A DNA stretch of 64,000 nt, taken from positions 62,001 through 126,000 of the forward strand of contig JAFXGM010000024.1 of assembly GCA_017513195.1 (NCBI GenBank), written 5' to 3'. Shown here piece after piece: positions 45,716-54,925 of the stretch (its first letter is position 1; each line of letters opens with the position of its first letter). A program made the position numbers and the translations under genes. The stretch is from Clostridia bacterium (lineage in GTDB: Bacteria; Bacillota; Clostridia; Oscillospirales; Acutalibacteraceae). The notes under the pieces are model-generated. The model was not told where the DNA came from. It searched no databases and saw nothing but the letters and a program-made list of their open reading frames with translations.

Positions 45716-47732
45716 GGTTGTAAAAATAATATGCATGGTATTCGCTTTTTTGATTACTGTGTATGTAAGTTTAACATATATTTCGGTAGGGAATTTTAAT
45801 TTAATTTCTTTTGGCAAAAGTACCGGTCTTTTGTTTTCTGAAAGCCAACCTCAAAGTTATAATAGAGAATATATAGTTGTTCATCAAAGCGTTAATGTAA
45901 GCGAGCCCAATGGGGTAGGGACGATATCGCATGATTATTCACTTTCTTTTGATCAGTTACCGAAAGATATAGTTGCAATTTCATTGAATTTTGACTCTAG
46001 CAAAGCGAGTTTGGGTAATGTTTCGCTAAATGTTCTAAGTGGCGAAAATAATACTTCTTTTAACATATCAACTTCTGCTAATACGTTACTAATACAGGCA
46101 GGAATTCAAAATGCTGATGAGATTAAAATTACTTCAAGATTTGATCAATATGGTGGAGCGGTTGTTAGTAATGAAGAAGTAGTTAGTATATCTTCCGTAA
46201 AAATCAATGCGGAAGAAGATATAAAACTTTTAAAGAAACAATTTTTATTTGATTTGTTAGAGAGTATGGTTGTTTCAGCAATTATTTGGTTGATAGTGTT
46301 TTTAATCTTAAAAAGTAAAGCTGATGCAAAAATCTTCAAAAATACTTTTTCTATTGAAAAAACTTTTTTGGTTACGGCATTGGTAGTCGGTGTTATATTT
46401 GCTTTATTGTTTCCGGTGTACCAGATTCCTGACGAGCAAACGCATATAAACATAATATATGAAGAATTAAATTGGGACATAAATATTAAAACGCAAGGTG
46501 ATATTTCCAATTTTGCGGATACAATTCGTATAATAAGAAATTACGATGAAAAAGTTAATTTATCAACATATGTTGATATGCAGATTGCATCACCATTGCC
46601 CGACGATTTTTCGGTTCCTTCTATCAAACTTATAAGACATCTTCCACAAGCTGTAGGATTTGTATTAACCAGTCTATTAAGAATGCCATTGTGGATATGC
46701 GTTAGCTTTGCTGAAATTTGCGCAGTGATTGTTTATGCAATTTTTGGGTATTTGGCGGTTAAATTAATGCCTTTTAAAAAGGAATTGATGACAGCAATAA
46801 TGCTTTTGCCAATCTGCTTGCAGGAATTCCCATCTTTGTCATACGATTCATTTTTAATGGCATCATATTTTTTGCTTTTTGCCTACATACTGCATGTTAA
46901 ATTTACAAAGGAAGAATTCACGTTAATTGATGTCGCTATAATGGTAGCGTTGATTGCCGTTATAGTAATAACAAAAATACCATACGCGCTAGTTGCGTTA
47001 CTTATAGTTACTATACCTGTTTCAAAAATTGATTTTAATTTTGGATTCTTTAAACTTAATGGAGAATTAATTAAAAAACGCAAAGTAGCATTTTCAATAC
47101 TCGCAGCTTTTTTGATTGCAGTAGCAGCTGTGGGCGCAATTAAAATTTTGCCATATATATCTGAAGGAAAAACATTTATTGGTGCAATGTACGATATTAA
47201 AGCATCTATTAAATTGGTATTTCTGACGGTTAAAGCATATTTCGGCGAATGGCTTACACAAATTACGGGTGATTTAGGATGGTTTGACACGCCCGTAGCA
47301 TTGATATTTACGGTTTTTGTTATTTTGAATTTGCTGTTTTTGAATTTATTTGATTATAACAATAAGTCAAAATGTCCCTTCGAAAAAAATCCATTTAAAA
47401 AAATTGAACTTGTAATAGTATTTGTTGTGGCTTTAGGAATGACCTTTGTTACTGTTCTTTCAATGTTTGGTTGGACAATGAAGGCATACGGAATAGATAT
47501 GAATACTCTGACGACTTCCGAGGTAGCCAGTTATATGAATCAAATACCATATATCGGAGGATTGCAAGGTAGATATTTTGTGCCAATCATTCCTTTGCTG
47601 CTTGTTCCATGCTATTTTCCTAAATTTTCAGCGTCGATTCAAAAGATCAATTATAAAGCATATTTATGTGGATATCACCTAACAGTATATATATATTTGT
47701 TTGTTGTAGTTTTAAAACGTTATTGGATATAA
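45702..47732 (+). CDS. DUF2142 family membrane protein
   Basis: 676 residues starting at GTG 45702 inside the end of the GT2 gene. An N-terminal helix (about 8-28) precedes an extracellular beta domain (30-180); then come around ten membrane helices (from about 190). The segment FPVYQIPDEQTHI (about 250-262) is the DUF2142 loop motif, found in lipid-linked sugar transferases of the GT-C type that use undecaprenyl donors. It probably works with the two glycosyltransferases to add a sugar at the outer face. The final helix is short, but the stop is clear and a strong terminator follows. Confidence 0.82.
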   Translation: MQKNKVVKIICMVFAFLITVYVSLTYISVGNFNLISFGKSTGLLFSESQPQSYNREYIVVHQSVNVSEPNGVGTISHDYSLSFDQLPKDIVAISLNFDSSKASLGNVSLNVLSGENNTSFNISTSANTLLIQAGIQNADEIKITSRFDQYGGAVVSNEEVVSISSVKINAEEDIKLLKKQFLFDLLESMVVSAIIWLIVFLILKSKADAKIFKNTFSIEKTFLVTALVVGVIFALLFPVYQIPDEQTHINIIYEELNWDINIKTQGDISNFADTIRIIRNYDEKVNLSTYVDMQIASPLPDDFSVPSIKLIRHLPQAVGFVLTSLLRMPLWICVSFAEICAVIVYAIFGYLAVKLMPFKKELMTAIMLLPICLQEFPSLSYDSFLMASYFLLFAYILHVKFTKEEFTLIDVAIMVALIAVIVITKIPYALVALLIVTIPVSKIDFNFGFFKLNGELIKKRKVAFSILAAFLIAVAAVGAIKILPYISEGKTFIGAMYDIKASIKLVFLTVKAYFGEWLTQITGDLGWFDTPVALIFTVFVILNLLFLNLFDYNNKSKCPFEKNPFKKIELVIVFVVALGMTFVTVLSMFGWTMKAYGIDMNTLTTSEVASYMNQIPYIGGLQGRYFVPIIPLLLVPCYFPKFSASIQKINYKAYLCGYHLTVYIYLFVVVLKRYWI

Positions 47733-47774
47733 AGAAGAAGCCTTGTTGCATACAACAAGGCTTCTTCTTTTGAC
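47731..47774 (+). terminator. intrinsic terminator of the glycosyltransferase block
   Basis: A perfect 18-bp stem with a CATA tip (arms at 47731-47748 and 47753-47770) ends in TTTT. Confidence 0.9.
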
Positions 47775-47832
47775 TGAAAAACTGTTTTTTGACAAAAGTT
47801 TGACAATTTTTTCAAAAAACGAAATTTTCTTA

Positions 47833-47861
47833 TTTACTTTTTAAAGTAAAAGTGTTATTAT
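47833..47861 (+). promoter_or_regulatory. nifJ promoter with an operator-like palindrome
   Basis: TTTACT (47833-47838) and TATTAT (47856-47861) with a 17-base spacer. The -35 box begins a perfect palindrome TTTACTTTTTAAAGTAAA (47833-47850) that extends into the spacer, a typical place for a repressor. Two TTGACA-like boxes lie further upstream without a clear -10. Confidence 0.6.
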
Positions 47862-47925
47862 ATATCCGTATGAGACTGTTTGAATGTTGCAGCCTCTCGA
47901 ATAAAATTTTTGGAGGAATTTTAAC

Positions 47926-50900
47926 ATGGCAAGAAAGTTTAAAACCATGGATGGTAACAACGCTGCGGCTCACGTTTCTTATGCGTTTACCGAAGTAGCA
48001 GGTATTTATCCTATTACACCATCCAGCCCAATGGCAGACTATGTTGACCAATGGTCAGCACAGGGCCTCAAAAACATTTTTGGAACAAAGGTTAACGTTG
48101 TAGAAATGCAGTCCGAAGCAGGTGCTGCAGGTACAGTTCACGGCTCACTCGCAGCTGGTGCTCTTACTACAACATTTACCGCTTCACAGGGTCTTCTTTT
48201 GATGATTCCTAATATGTACAAAATCGCAGGCGAATTATTGCCTTCAGTTTTCCACGTATCAGCTCGTTGCGTAGCAAGCCACGCTCTTAACATCTTTGGC
48301 GACCACTCTGACGTTTATGCATGCCGTCAGACAGGTTTTGCAATGCTTGCTGAATCAAACCCACAGGAAGTTATGGACCTTGGTGCAGTAGCACACTTAG
48401 CTTCTATCAAGGGTCGCGTACCTTTCATCAACTTCTTTGACGGTTTTCGTACTTCACACGAGCTTCAAAAGATTCAAGTTTGGGATTTTGATGACCTTAA
48501 AGAAATGTGCGATATGGATGCAGTTGATGCATTCCGTAAGCGTGCTCTTAACCCAGAGCGTCCTGTAATGCGTGGTTCACACCAGAACGACGATATCTTC
48601 TTCCAGAACAGAGAAGCTTGCAACAAGTATTATGAAGCTCTTCCTGCAATTGTTGAAGAATATATGGACAAGGTTAATGCTAAAATTGGCACAGACTATA
48701 AGCTCTTTAACTACTATGGTGCACCTGATGCAGAGCGTGTAATCATCGCTATGGGTTCATTCTGCGACGTTGCTGAAGAAGTTATTGACTATATGATGGC
48801 AGCAGGCGAAAAGGTTGGTCTTATTAAGGTAAGACTTTATCGTCCATTCGCTGCTGACAAGTTTGTTGAGGCTATTCCTGCAACTTGTAAAAAGATTGCA
48901 GTTCTTGACAGAACAAAAGAACCAGGCTCACTTGGCGAACCACTTTATATGGACGTTGTTAGTGCACTCGCACAGCAGGGTCGCAAGATTGACTGTGTTA
49001 TCGGTGGCCGTTACGGTCTTGGTTCAAAAGATACTCCTCCTTCAAGCGTATTCGCAGTATATAAGGAATTAGCAGCTGACGCTCCACGTCACAACTTCAC
49101 AATCGGTATCGTTGACGACGTTACCAATCTTTCACTCCAAGAAGAAGCAGCTCCAAACACCGCTGCAGAAGGCACAATCGAGTGCAAGTTCTGGGGTCTT
49201 GGTGGTGACGGTACCGTTGGTGCTAACAAAGACTCTATCAAAATTATCGGTGACCACACCGACAAGTACGTTCAGGCTTACTTCCAGTATGACTCTAAAA
49301 AGACCGGTGGTATCACAATTTCTCACCTCCGTTTCGGCGACAAGCCAATCAAGAGCCCATACTACATCAACAAGGCTGACTTCGTTGCTTGTCACAACCC
49401 ATCATACGTAATCAAGGGTTACAAGATGGTTAATGACGTTAAACCCGGCGGTGTATTCCTTATTAACTGCCAGTGGACTCCTGAAGAATTAAATCAGCAT
49501 ATGCCTGCAGAAGCTAAGCGCTACATTGCTAACAACAACGTTCAGCTTTATACTGTTAATGCTATTGATATGGCTGCCCAAATCGGTCTTGGCAAGCGTA
49601 CCAACACCGTTCTTCAGTCTGCATTCTTTGCGCTTTCTGAAGTTCTTCCACGTGAAGAGGCTATCGGCTACATGAAGGAAAAAGCTCAGAAGTTTATGAA
49701 GAAGGGTAAAGAAATCGTTGAAATGAACGAAAAGGCAATCGACGCAGGCGCTAACGCTTACGTTAAGATTGACGTACCTGCTGACTGGGCTAACGCTACC
49801 GATGACAACGCTGCTGCTGCATCTGTTGGTGCAGACAAGCTCGTTAAGATGGTTGACAACATCATGAAGCCAGTTGGTCTTATGAACGGTTATGACCTTC
49901 CTGTATCTGCATTTACCGATCATGCTGACGGTACATTTGAACAGGGCGCATCTGCTTATGAAAAGCGCGGCGTTGCTGTAATGGTACCTGAGTGGAACAA
50001 CGAAACATGTATCGGTTGTAACAAGTGCGCATTTGTTTGCCCTCACGCTACAATTCGTCCATTTGCACTTTCAGCTGACGAAAAGGCAGCTGCTCCTGCA
50101 GATATTAAGATTGCAGTAAAAGAAAAGCTCGTTACAAACAAGGGCTATTCTTATGCACTTACAATTTCTCCACTTGACTGTATGGGTTGCGGCGTTTGCG
50201 TTGGCGTATGTCCTACCAGCTCACTCAAGATGGTATCTCAGGAATCACAGCTTTCTGAGCAAGCAAGCTTTGATTACTGTGTTGCAAACGTAACTGAAAA
50301 AGAAGGTATTGCTTCAAGCGCTAACCTCATTTCTTCACAGTTTAAGAAACCGCTTCTCGAGTTCTCAGGTTCATGCGCAGGTTGTGCTGAAACCGCTTAT
50401 GCTCGTCTTATTACACAGCTCTTTGGTGACAGAATGTACATCTCTAACGCTACCGGTTGTTCATCAATCTGGGGCGGTCCTGCTGCTACATCACCATACA
50501 CAACAGACGCTAACGGTCATGGTCCTGCTTGGGCAAACTCTCTCTTCGAAGACAACGCAGAGCACGGCTTTGGTATGTACTTAGGTCAAAAGGCTATCCG
50601 TAACCGTCTTATCGACGATGTTAAGGCTATAGTTGACGCTTGCAAGGCACCTGAAAATGTAGTTGCTGCTGCAAATGCATACCTTGACACACTTAACGAT
50701 GGCGACAAGAACGCTGCTGCATCAAAGGCACTCGTTGAAGCACTCGAAGGCTTTGACTGTGACTGCGATATGAAGAAAGACATCCTTGCAAATCAAGAGT
50801 ACCTTTCAAAGAAATCTGTATGGATCTTTGGTGGTGACGGTTGGGCATACGATATCGGCTTTGGCGGTGTTGACCACGTACTTGCTACCGGCGAAAACGT

Positions 50901-51468
50901 AAACATTATGGTATTCGATACCGAGGTTTACTCTAACACAGGTGGTCAGGCATCTAAGGCTTCTAACATCGGTCAGGTTGCTCAGTTCGCAGCAGCTGGT
51001 AAGGCTATCAACAAGAAGAGTCTTGCTGAAATCGCAATGAGCTATGGTTACGTTTACGTAGCACAAATCGCTATGGGCGCAGACCAGAACCAGACACTCA
51101 AGGCTATTAAAGAGGCTGAAGCTTATGACGGTCCTTCAATCATCATTGGTTACTCACCATGCGAAATGCACTCTATTAAGGGTGGTATGGTTAACTGCCA
51201 GGCAGAAATGAAGAAGGCTGTAGATTGTGGTTATTGGGATCTCTTCCGTTATAACCCAGCACTCAAGGCTGAAGGTAAGAATCCATTCTCACTCGACAGC
51301 AAGCCAGCTACAACCGACTATAAGGAATTCATCCTTAACGAAGCTCGTTACTCATCACTTACACGTTCATTCCCAGAGCGTGCAAATGAGCTCTTTGACA
51401 AGGCTGCTGACGCTGCAAAGGCACGTCGTGCTCACCTTGAAAAGCTTGTTGAGCTTTACGGTAAATAA
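47926..51468 (+). CDS. nifJ: pyruvate:ferredoxin (flavodoxin) oxidoreductase
   Basis: 1180 residues, the single-chain form. Domain order matches the family: domain I/II from the start (GYPITPSSPMADY-type), a domain III, the two-cluster ferredoxin domain with CIGCNKCAFVCPHA (near 690) and CMGCGVCVGVCPTS (near 748), and the thiamine-diphosphate domain (CAGCAETAYARL, ATGCSSIWGG, GDGWAYDIGFGG, NTGGQ). It oxidises pyruvate to acetyl-CoA and reduces ferredoxin. The highly biased codon use suggests strong expression. GGAGGAATTTTAAC precedes the ATG. Single gene. Confidence 0.97.
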   Translation: MARKFKTMDGNNAAAHVSYAFTEVAGIYPITPSSPMADYVDQWSAQGLKNIFGTKVNVVEMQSEAGAAGTVHGSLAAGALTTTFTASQGLLLMIPNMYKIAGELLPSVFHVSARCVASHALNIFGDHSDVYACRQTGFAMLAESNPQEVMDLGAVAHLASIKGRVPFINFFDGFRTSHELQKIQVWDFDDLKEMCDMDAVDAFRKRALNPERPVMRGSHQNDDIFFQNREACNKYYEALPAIVEEYMDKVNAKIGTDYKLFNYYGAPDAERVIIAMGSFCDVAEEVIDYMMAAGEKVGLIKVRLYRPFAADKFVEAIPATCKKIAVLDRTKEPGSLGEPLYMDVVSALAQQGRKIDCVIGGRYGLGSKDTPPSSVFAVYKELAADAPRHNFTIGIVDDVTNLSLQEEAAPNTAAEGTIECKFWGLGGDGTVGANKDSIKIIGDHTDKYVQAYFQYDSKKTGGITISHLRFGDKPIKSPYYINKADFVACHNPSYVIKGYKMVNDVKPGGVFLINCQWTPEELNQHMPAEAKRYIANNNVQLYTVNAIDMAAQIGLGKRTNTVLQSAFFALSEVLPREEAIGYMKEKAQKFMKKGKEIVEMNEKAIDAGANAYVKIDVPADWANATDDNAAAASVGADKLVKMVDNIMKPVGLMNGYDLPVSAFTDHADGTFEQGASAYEKRGVAVMVPEWNNETCIGCNKCAFVCPHATIRPFALSADEKAAAPADIKIAVKEKLVTNKGYSYALTISPLDCMGCGVCVGVCPTSSLKMVSQESQLSEQASFDYCVANVTEKEGIASSANLISSQFKKPLLEFSGSCAGCAETAYARLITQLFGDRMYISNATGCSSIWGGPAATSPYTTDANGHGPAWANSLFEDNAEHGFGMYLGQKAIRNRLIDDVKAIVDACKAPENVVAAANAYLDTLNDGDKNAAASKALVEALEGFDCDCDMKKDILANQEYLSKKSVWIFGGDGWAYDIGFGGVDHVLATGENVNIMVFDTEVYSNTGGQASKASNIGQVAQFAAAGKAINKKSLAEIAMSYGYVYVAQIAMGADQNQTLKAIKEAEAYDGPSIIIGYSPCEMHSIKGGMVNCQAEMKKAVDCGYWDLFRYNPALKAEGKNPFSLDSKPATTDYKEFILNEARYSSLTRSFPERANELFDKAADAAKARRAHLEKLVELYGK

Positions 51469-51494
51469 TTAAGATTTTTAAAGTCTTAAATATA

Positions 51495-51526
51495 AAAATC
51501 CCACTATGAAAATAGTGGGATTTTTT
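51495..51526 (+). terminator. intrinsic terminator of nifJ
   Basis: AATCCCACTAT pairs with ATAGTGGGATT around GAAA, followed by TTTTTT. Confidence 0.85.
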
Positions 51527-51528
51527 CG

Positions 51529-51556
51529 TTGACTTTATGCGTATAAATGTTATAAT
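51529..51556 (+). promoter_or_regulatory. promoter of the first GH20-like gene
   Basis: TTGACT (51529-51534) and TATAAT (51551-51556) with a 16-base spacer, 25 bases before the ATG; it starts right after the nifJ terminator. Confidence 0.7.
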
Positions 51557-51580
51557 TTGCTTGAAAGGTGGGTGCTTTTT

Positions 51581-53200
51581 ATGGCGAAAAAATATGAAAG
51601 ACTTGGCGTTATGATAGATATGTCGCGCAACGCTGTTATGAATGTGAAGGCGCTTAAGGAGTATTTAGTTCTTCTTAAAAAAATGGGCTATAACTCGGTT
51701 ATGCTTTATACTGAAGATACTTATGAGGTAGAGGGTGAGCCGTTTTTTGGTTATATGCGCGGCAGATATTCGGTAGCCGAAATGCAGGAGCTTGATGAAT
51801 ATGCAAATAGTTTAGGTATTGAGCTTATTCCTTGCATTCAGACACTTGCTCACTTAAATCAGGCACTCCGTTGGGGTACAATTCCCGTTGACTGCAACGA
51901 TATTATGCTTTGTGACGACGAACGTGTTTATGATCTTATCGACCGTATGTTTAAAACACTTAAAAAGTGCTTTAAATCACCGTATATACATGTTGGTATG
52001 GACGAAGCTCATATGTTAGGCCGCGGTAAGCACCTTGATATACACGGTTACGAAAATCCGGCTACCATAATTAAGCGCCATTTGGACAAGGTTTGTGAAA
52101 TTGCTAAAAAGTATGAATTAAAGCCAATCATTTGGGCTGATATGTACTTTGGACCGTGGAACAACGGTGAATATGTTTTTATAGATGGTAAAAAGCAAGT
52201 GCCGCAATACGTGAAAGATTCGGTACACCCTGATGTTATACCTGTTTATTGGGACTATTACAGTGACAAGCAAGAGCACTATGACGATATGATTTATAAT
52301 CACAAACAACTGTGGGATGACATTTGGTTTGCAGGTGCAGTTTGGGGTTGGCAAGGCTTTATGCCGCTAAACGAATATTCTATAAAAAATTCTGTTCCGG
52401 CAATTAACTCTTGTAAAAAGAATAAAATTAAAAATATATTTATTACAATGTGGGGCGATGATGGCGGTGAATGTCCGCATTTTGCTATGCTTCCATCTCT
52501 GTTGTATGTTGCAGAATATCTAAAGGGCAACACCGATGAAGAAAAAATCAAAGCAAAATTCAAACGTCTTACGGGTATAGAGTTTGATGATTTTATGCTG
52601 CTTGATAAACCAAATCAGGTAGATATGGATACTACGGCGTGGTTTCCACCAAACCCTGTAAAGTATATGTTTTATTCAGATTATATGAGTGACTTTTTAG
52701 ACGTTACTGTTAGTGATAATGTGAACGCATACGAATATTATAATAATTTAGCAAAAGAGCTTTACTCGGTTGCTAAAAAAACACGAAAATACGGCTATCT
52801 TTTTGATACGGCGGCAAAGCTTTGTGAAGTTATGCAATATAAGTATGAAATAGGTAAAAAGACCCGTGCTGCTTACGAAAAAGGTGATAAGGCAGAGCTT
52901 GAAAAACTTGCTAAAAATGATTACATAAAGCTTGCTCGTAATATGAAAAAGTTTAGTCTTGCTTTTGAAAAACAGTGGTATAAAGAAAACAAACCGCAAG
53001 GCTTTGATGTTCAAGACCATCGTATTGGTGGTATGATACACCGTACCGACGCTTGCCGCAGAAGAATTTTAGACTATGTTGCGGGCAGGGTAGATTCAAT
53101 TCCCGAATATGAAGAGAAACTACTTCCTATGTATGATAACAAAGCGACATATATAGAGCGTTACTGGCAGTACGCTACGGTAAATGTAATATCGCATTAA
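51581..53200 (+). CDS. GH20-like beta-N-acetylhexosaminidase-type enzyme, copy 1
   Basis: 539 residues from ATG 51581 after GAAAGGTGGGTGCTTTTT. The first 350 residues form a TIM barrel in which YIHVGMDEAH (near 142-151) is the GH20-type Asp-Glu motif; the Glu would be the acid and the Asp would orient the acetamido group. NQALRWGTIPVDC and MWGDDGGECPHF are further conserved loops. The last 190 residues are helical. No signal peptide, so it works inside the cell, perhaps on imported amino-sugar oligomers. It is followed by a copy of the same length and most of the same sequence. GH family is by eye; other families with this fold are possible. Confidence 0.75.
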   Translation: MAKKYERLGVMIDMSRNAVMNVKALKEYLVLLKKMGYNSVMLYTEDTYEVEGEPFFGYMRGRYSVAEMQELDEYANSLGIELIPCIQTLAHLNQALRWGTIPVDCNDIMLCDDERVYDLIDRMFKTLKKCFKSPYIHVGMDEAHMLGRGKHLDIHGYENPATIIKRHLDKVCEIAKKYELKPIIWADMYFGPWNNGEYVFIDGKKQVPQYVKDSVHPDVIPVYWDYYSDKQEHYDDMIYNHKQLWDDIWFAGAVWGWQGFMPLNEYSIKNSVPAINSCKKNKIKNIFITMWGDDGGECPHFAMLPSLLYVAEYLKGNTDEEKIKAKFKRLTGIEFDDFMLLDKPNQVDMDTTAWFPPNPVKYMFYSDYMSDFLDVTVSDNVNAYEYYNNLAKELYSVAKKTRKYGYLFDTAAKLCEVMQYKYEIGKKTRAAYEKGDKAELEKLAKNDYIKLARNMKKFSLAFEKQWYKENKPQGFDVQDHRIGGMIHRTDACRRRILDYVAGRVDSIPEYEEKLLPMYDNKATYIERYWQYATVNVISH

Positions 53201-53214
53201 ATAAACAAATTGTA

Positions 53215-53242
53215 TTTACAAAAACATTTTAAGTGTTATAAT
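53215..53242 (+). promoter_or_regulatory. promoter of the second GH20-like gene
   Basis: TTTACA (53215-53220) and TATAAT (53237-53242) with a 16-base spacer, the same spacing as for copy 1; both then have TTTGAAAGG before the ATG, so the duplication included the promoter. Confidence 0.6.
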
Positions 53243-53264
53243 ATGTTTGAAAGGACGTGTTTTT

Positions 53265-54884
53265 ATGGCAAAAAAATATGAAAGACTCGGCGTTATGATA
53301 GATATGTCACGTAACGCCGTTATGAACGTGAAGGCGCTTAAAGAATATCTCGTTTTGCTTAAAAAAATGGGTTATAATTCGGTTATGCTTTATACCGAAG
53401 ACACTTATGAAGTAGAGGGCGAGCCATTTTTTGGTTATATGCGAGGCAGATACTCGGTAGCAGAAATGAAGGAGCTGGACGAATTTGCTAACAACATAGG
53501 TGTTGAGCTTATTCCTTGTATTCAAACACTGGCTCACTTAAATCAGGCACTTCGTTGGGGCACGATTCCCGTTGACTGCAACGATATTATGCTTTGTGAC
53601 GATGAGCGCGTTTACAACTTAATTGACAAAATGTTTTCTACCCTTAAAAAGTGCTTTAAATCGCCATATATACATATCGGTATGGACGAAGCACATATGG
53701 TAGGTCGCGGTAAGTATATGGACCTTCACGGCTACGAAGATACCTTTTCAATACTAAAGCGTCATCTTGAAAAGGTTTGCGAGCTTGCAAAAAAATATGA
53801 CTTTGTTCCGCTTATCTGGTCAGATATGTTCTTTAGACCGTGGAGTGACGGTTTGTATTGCGCAATTAAGGGCAGACATGAAATGCCAAAGGGATTTAAA
53901 GACGCTATTAACCCTGACGTTATCCCTGTTTACTGGGATTATTATAGTGACAAGGAAGAACATTATGATGATATGTTCTACAACCATAAAGCCTTTAAAC
54001 AAAAAACTTGGTTTGCAGGCGGTATATGGGGTTGGCATGGCTTTACACCGTTTAATGCGCATTCTATTAAAAACTCTATTCCTGCGGTTGAGTCTTGTAA
54101 AAAGAACAAGGTCAAAAATATATTCTTTACTATGTGGGGTGACGATGGCGGCGAGTGTTCGAACATAGCTAATCTGCCGGCACTTTTCTACGTTGCAGAA
54201 TATGCAAAGGGCAATAGCGACGAAGAGAAAATCAGGCACAAATTCAAGCGCCTTACCGGTATAGAATTTGATGACTTTATGTTGCTTGATAAGCCTAATC
54301 AGGTTGATATGGATTCTACCTCTAATAACCCACCAAACCCTGTAAAATATATGTTCTACTCTGATTATATGAGCGACTTTTTGGACGTCACTGTGCGTGA
54401 TAATGTAAATTCTTTCGAGTATTACGATGATTTAGCCAAAAAGCTTTATGCGGTTGCTAAACGCAGTCGCAGATACGGCTATCTTTTTGATGCGGCAGCA
54501 AAAATGTGCGATGTTATGAAATACAAGTATGAGCTTGGCAAAAAGACTCGCGCCGCTTACGAAAAAGGCGATAAGGCAGAGCTTGAACGCCTTGCAAAAA
54601 CCGATTATGTAGAGGTTGCAAAGGCAATGCGTAAATTTGGCGCCGCATTTGAAAAGCAGTGGTATAAAGATAATAAACCACAGGGCTTCGATGTGCAGGA
54701 TCACCGCATTGGTGGTATGATTTACCGTACCGAAACCTGCCGCAAGCGTATTTTGGACTATGTTGCAGGAAAAATAGATTCTATTCCCGAATATGAGGAA
54801 AAGTTAATAGGTGCTTACGGAAATCAGCCGTCAAGTCTTTCGCAATATAAGGTATACGCTACAGTAAACGTAATAACACACTAA
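53265..54884 (+). CDS. GH20-like beta-N-acetylhexosaminidase-type enzyme, copy 2
   Basis: 539 residues, exactly the length of copy 1. The start region (first 70 residues or so) is nearly identical, and the catalytic YIHIGMDEAH is kept, but segments such as residues 160-215 and 255-315 differ more (for instance FFRPWSDGLYCAIKG against YFGPWNNGEYVFIDG). So both copies are probably active but adapted to slightly different substrates. Start at ATG 53265 after AAAGGACGTGTTTTT. No signal peptide. A strong bidirectional terminator overlaps the stop codon. Confidence 0.75.
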   Translation: MAKKYERLGVMIDMSRNAVMNVKALKEYLVLLKKMGYNSVMLYTEDTYEVEGEPFFGYMRGRYSVAEMKELDEFANNIGVELIPCIQTLAHLNQALRWGTIPVDCNDIMLCDDERVYNLIDKMFSTLKKCFKSPYIHIGMDEAHMVGRGKYMDLHGYEDTFSILKRHLEKVCELAKKYDFVPLIWSDMFFRPWSDGLYCAIKGRHEMPKGFKDAINPDVIPVYWDYYSDKEEHYDDMFYNHKAFKQKTWFAGGIWGWHGFTPFNAHSIKNSIPAVESCKKNKVKNIFFTMWGDDGGECSNIANLPALFYVAEYAKGNSDEEKIRHKFKRLTGIEFDDFMLLDKPNQVDMDSTSNNPPNPVKYMFYSDYMSDFLDVTVRDNVNSFEYYDDLAKKLYAVAKRSRRYGYLFDAAAKMCDVMKYKYELGKKTRAAYEKGDKAELERLAKTDYVEVAKAMRKFGAAFEKQWYKDNKPQGFDVQDHRIGGMIYRTETCRKRILDYVAGKIDSIPEYEEKLIGAYGNQPSSLSQYKVYATVNVITH

Positions 54885-54922
54885 AACAAAAAGCGATGGA
54901 TTAATCCATCGCTTTTTGTTTT
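54883..54922. terminator. bidirectional terminator
   Basis: A perfect 40-bp palindrome (20-bp arms with AAAACAAAAAGCGATGGATT) overlaps the TAA of copy 2 and precedes the stop of the convergent lipoprotein gene; both strands have T-rich tails. Confidence 0.85.
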
Positions 54923-54925
54923 ATA

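Noticed and set aside
47926..51468. Many long frames on both strands inside nifJ
   Set aside because: They follow from strong codon bias in the main frame; none has a ribosome site or known domain.
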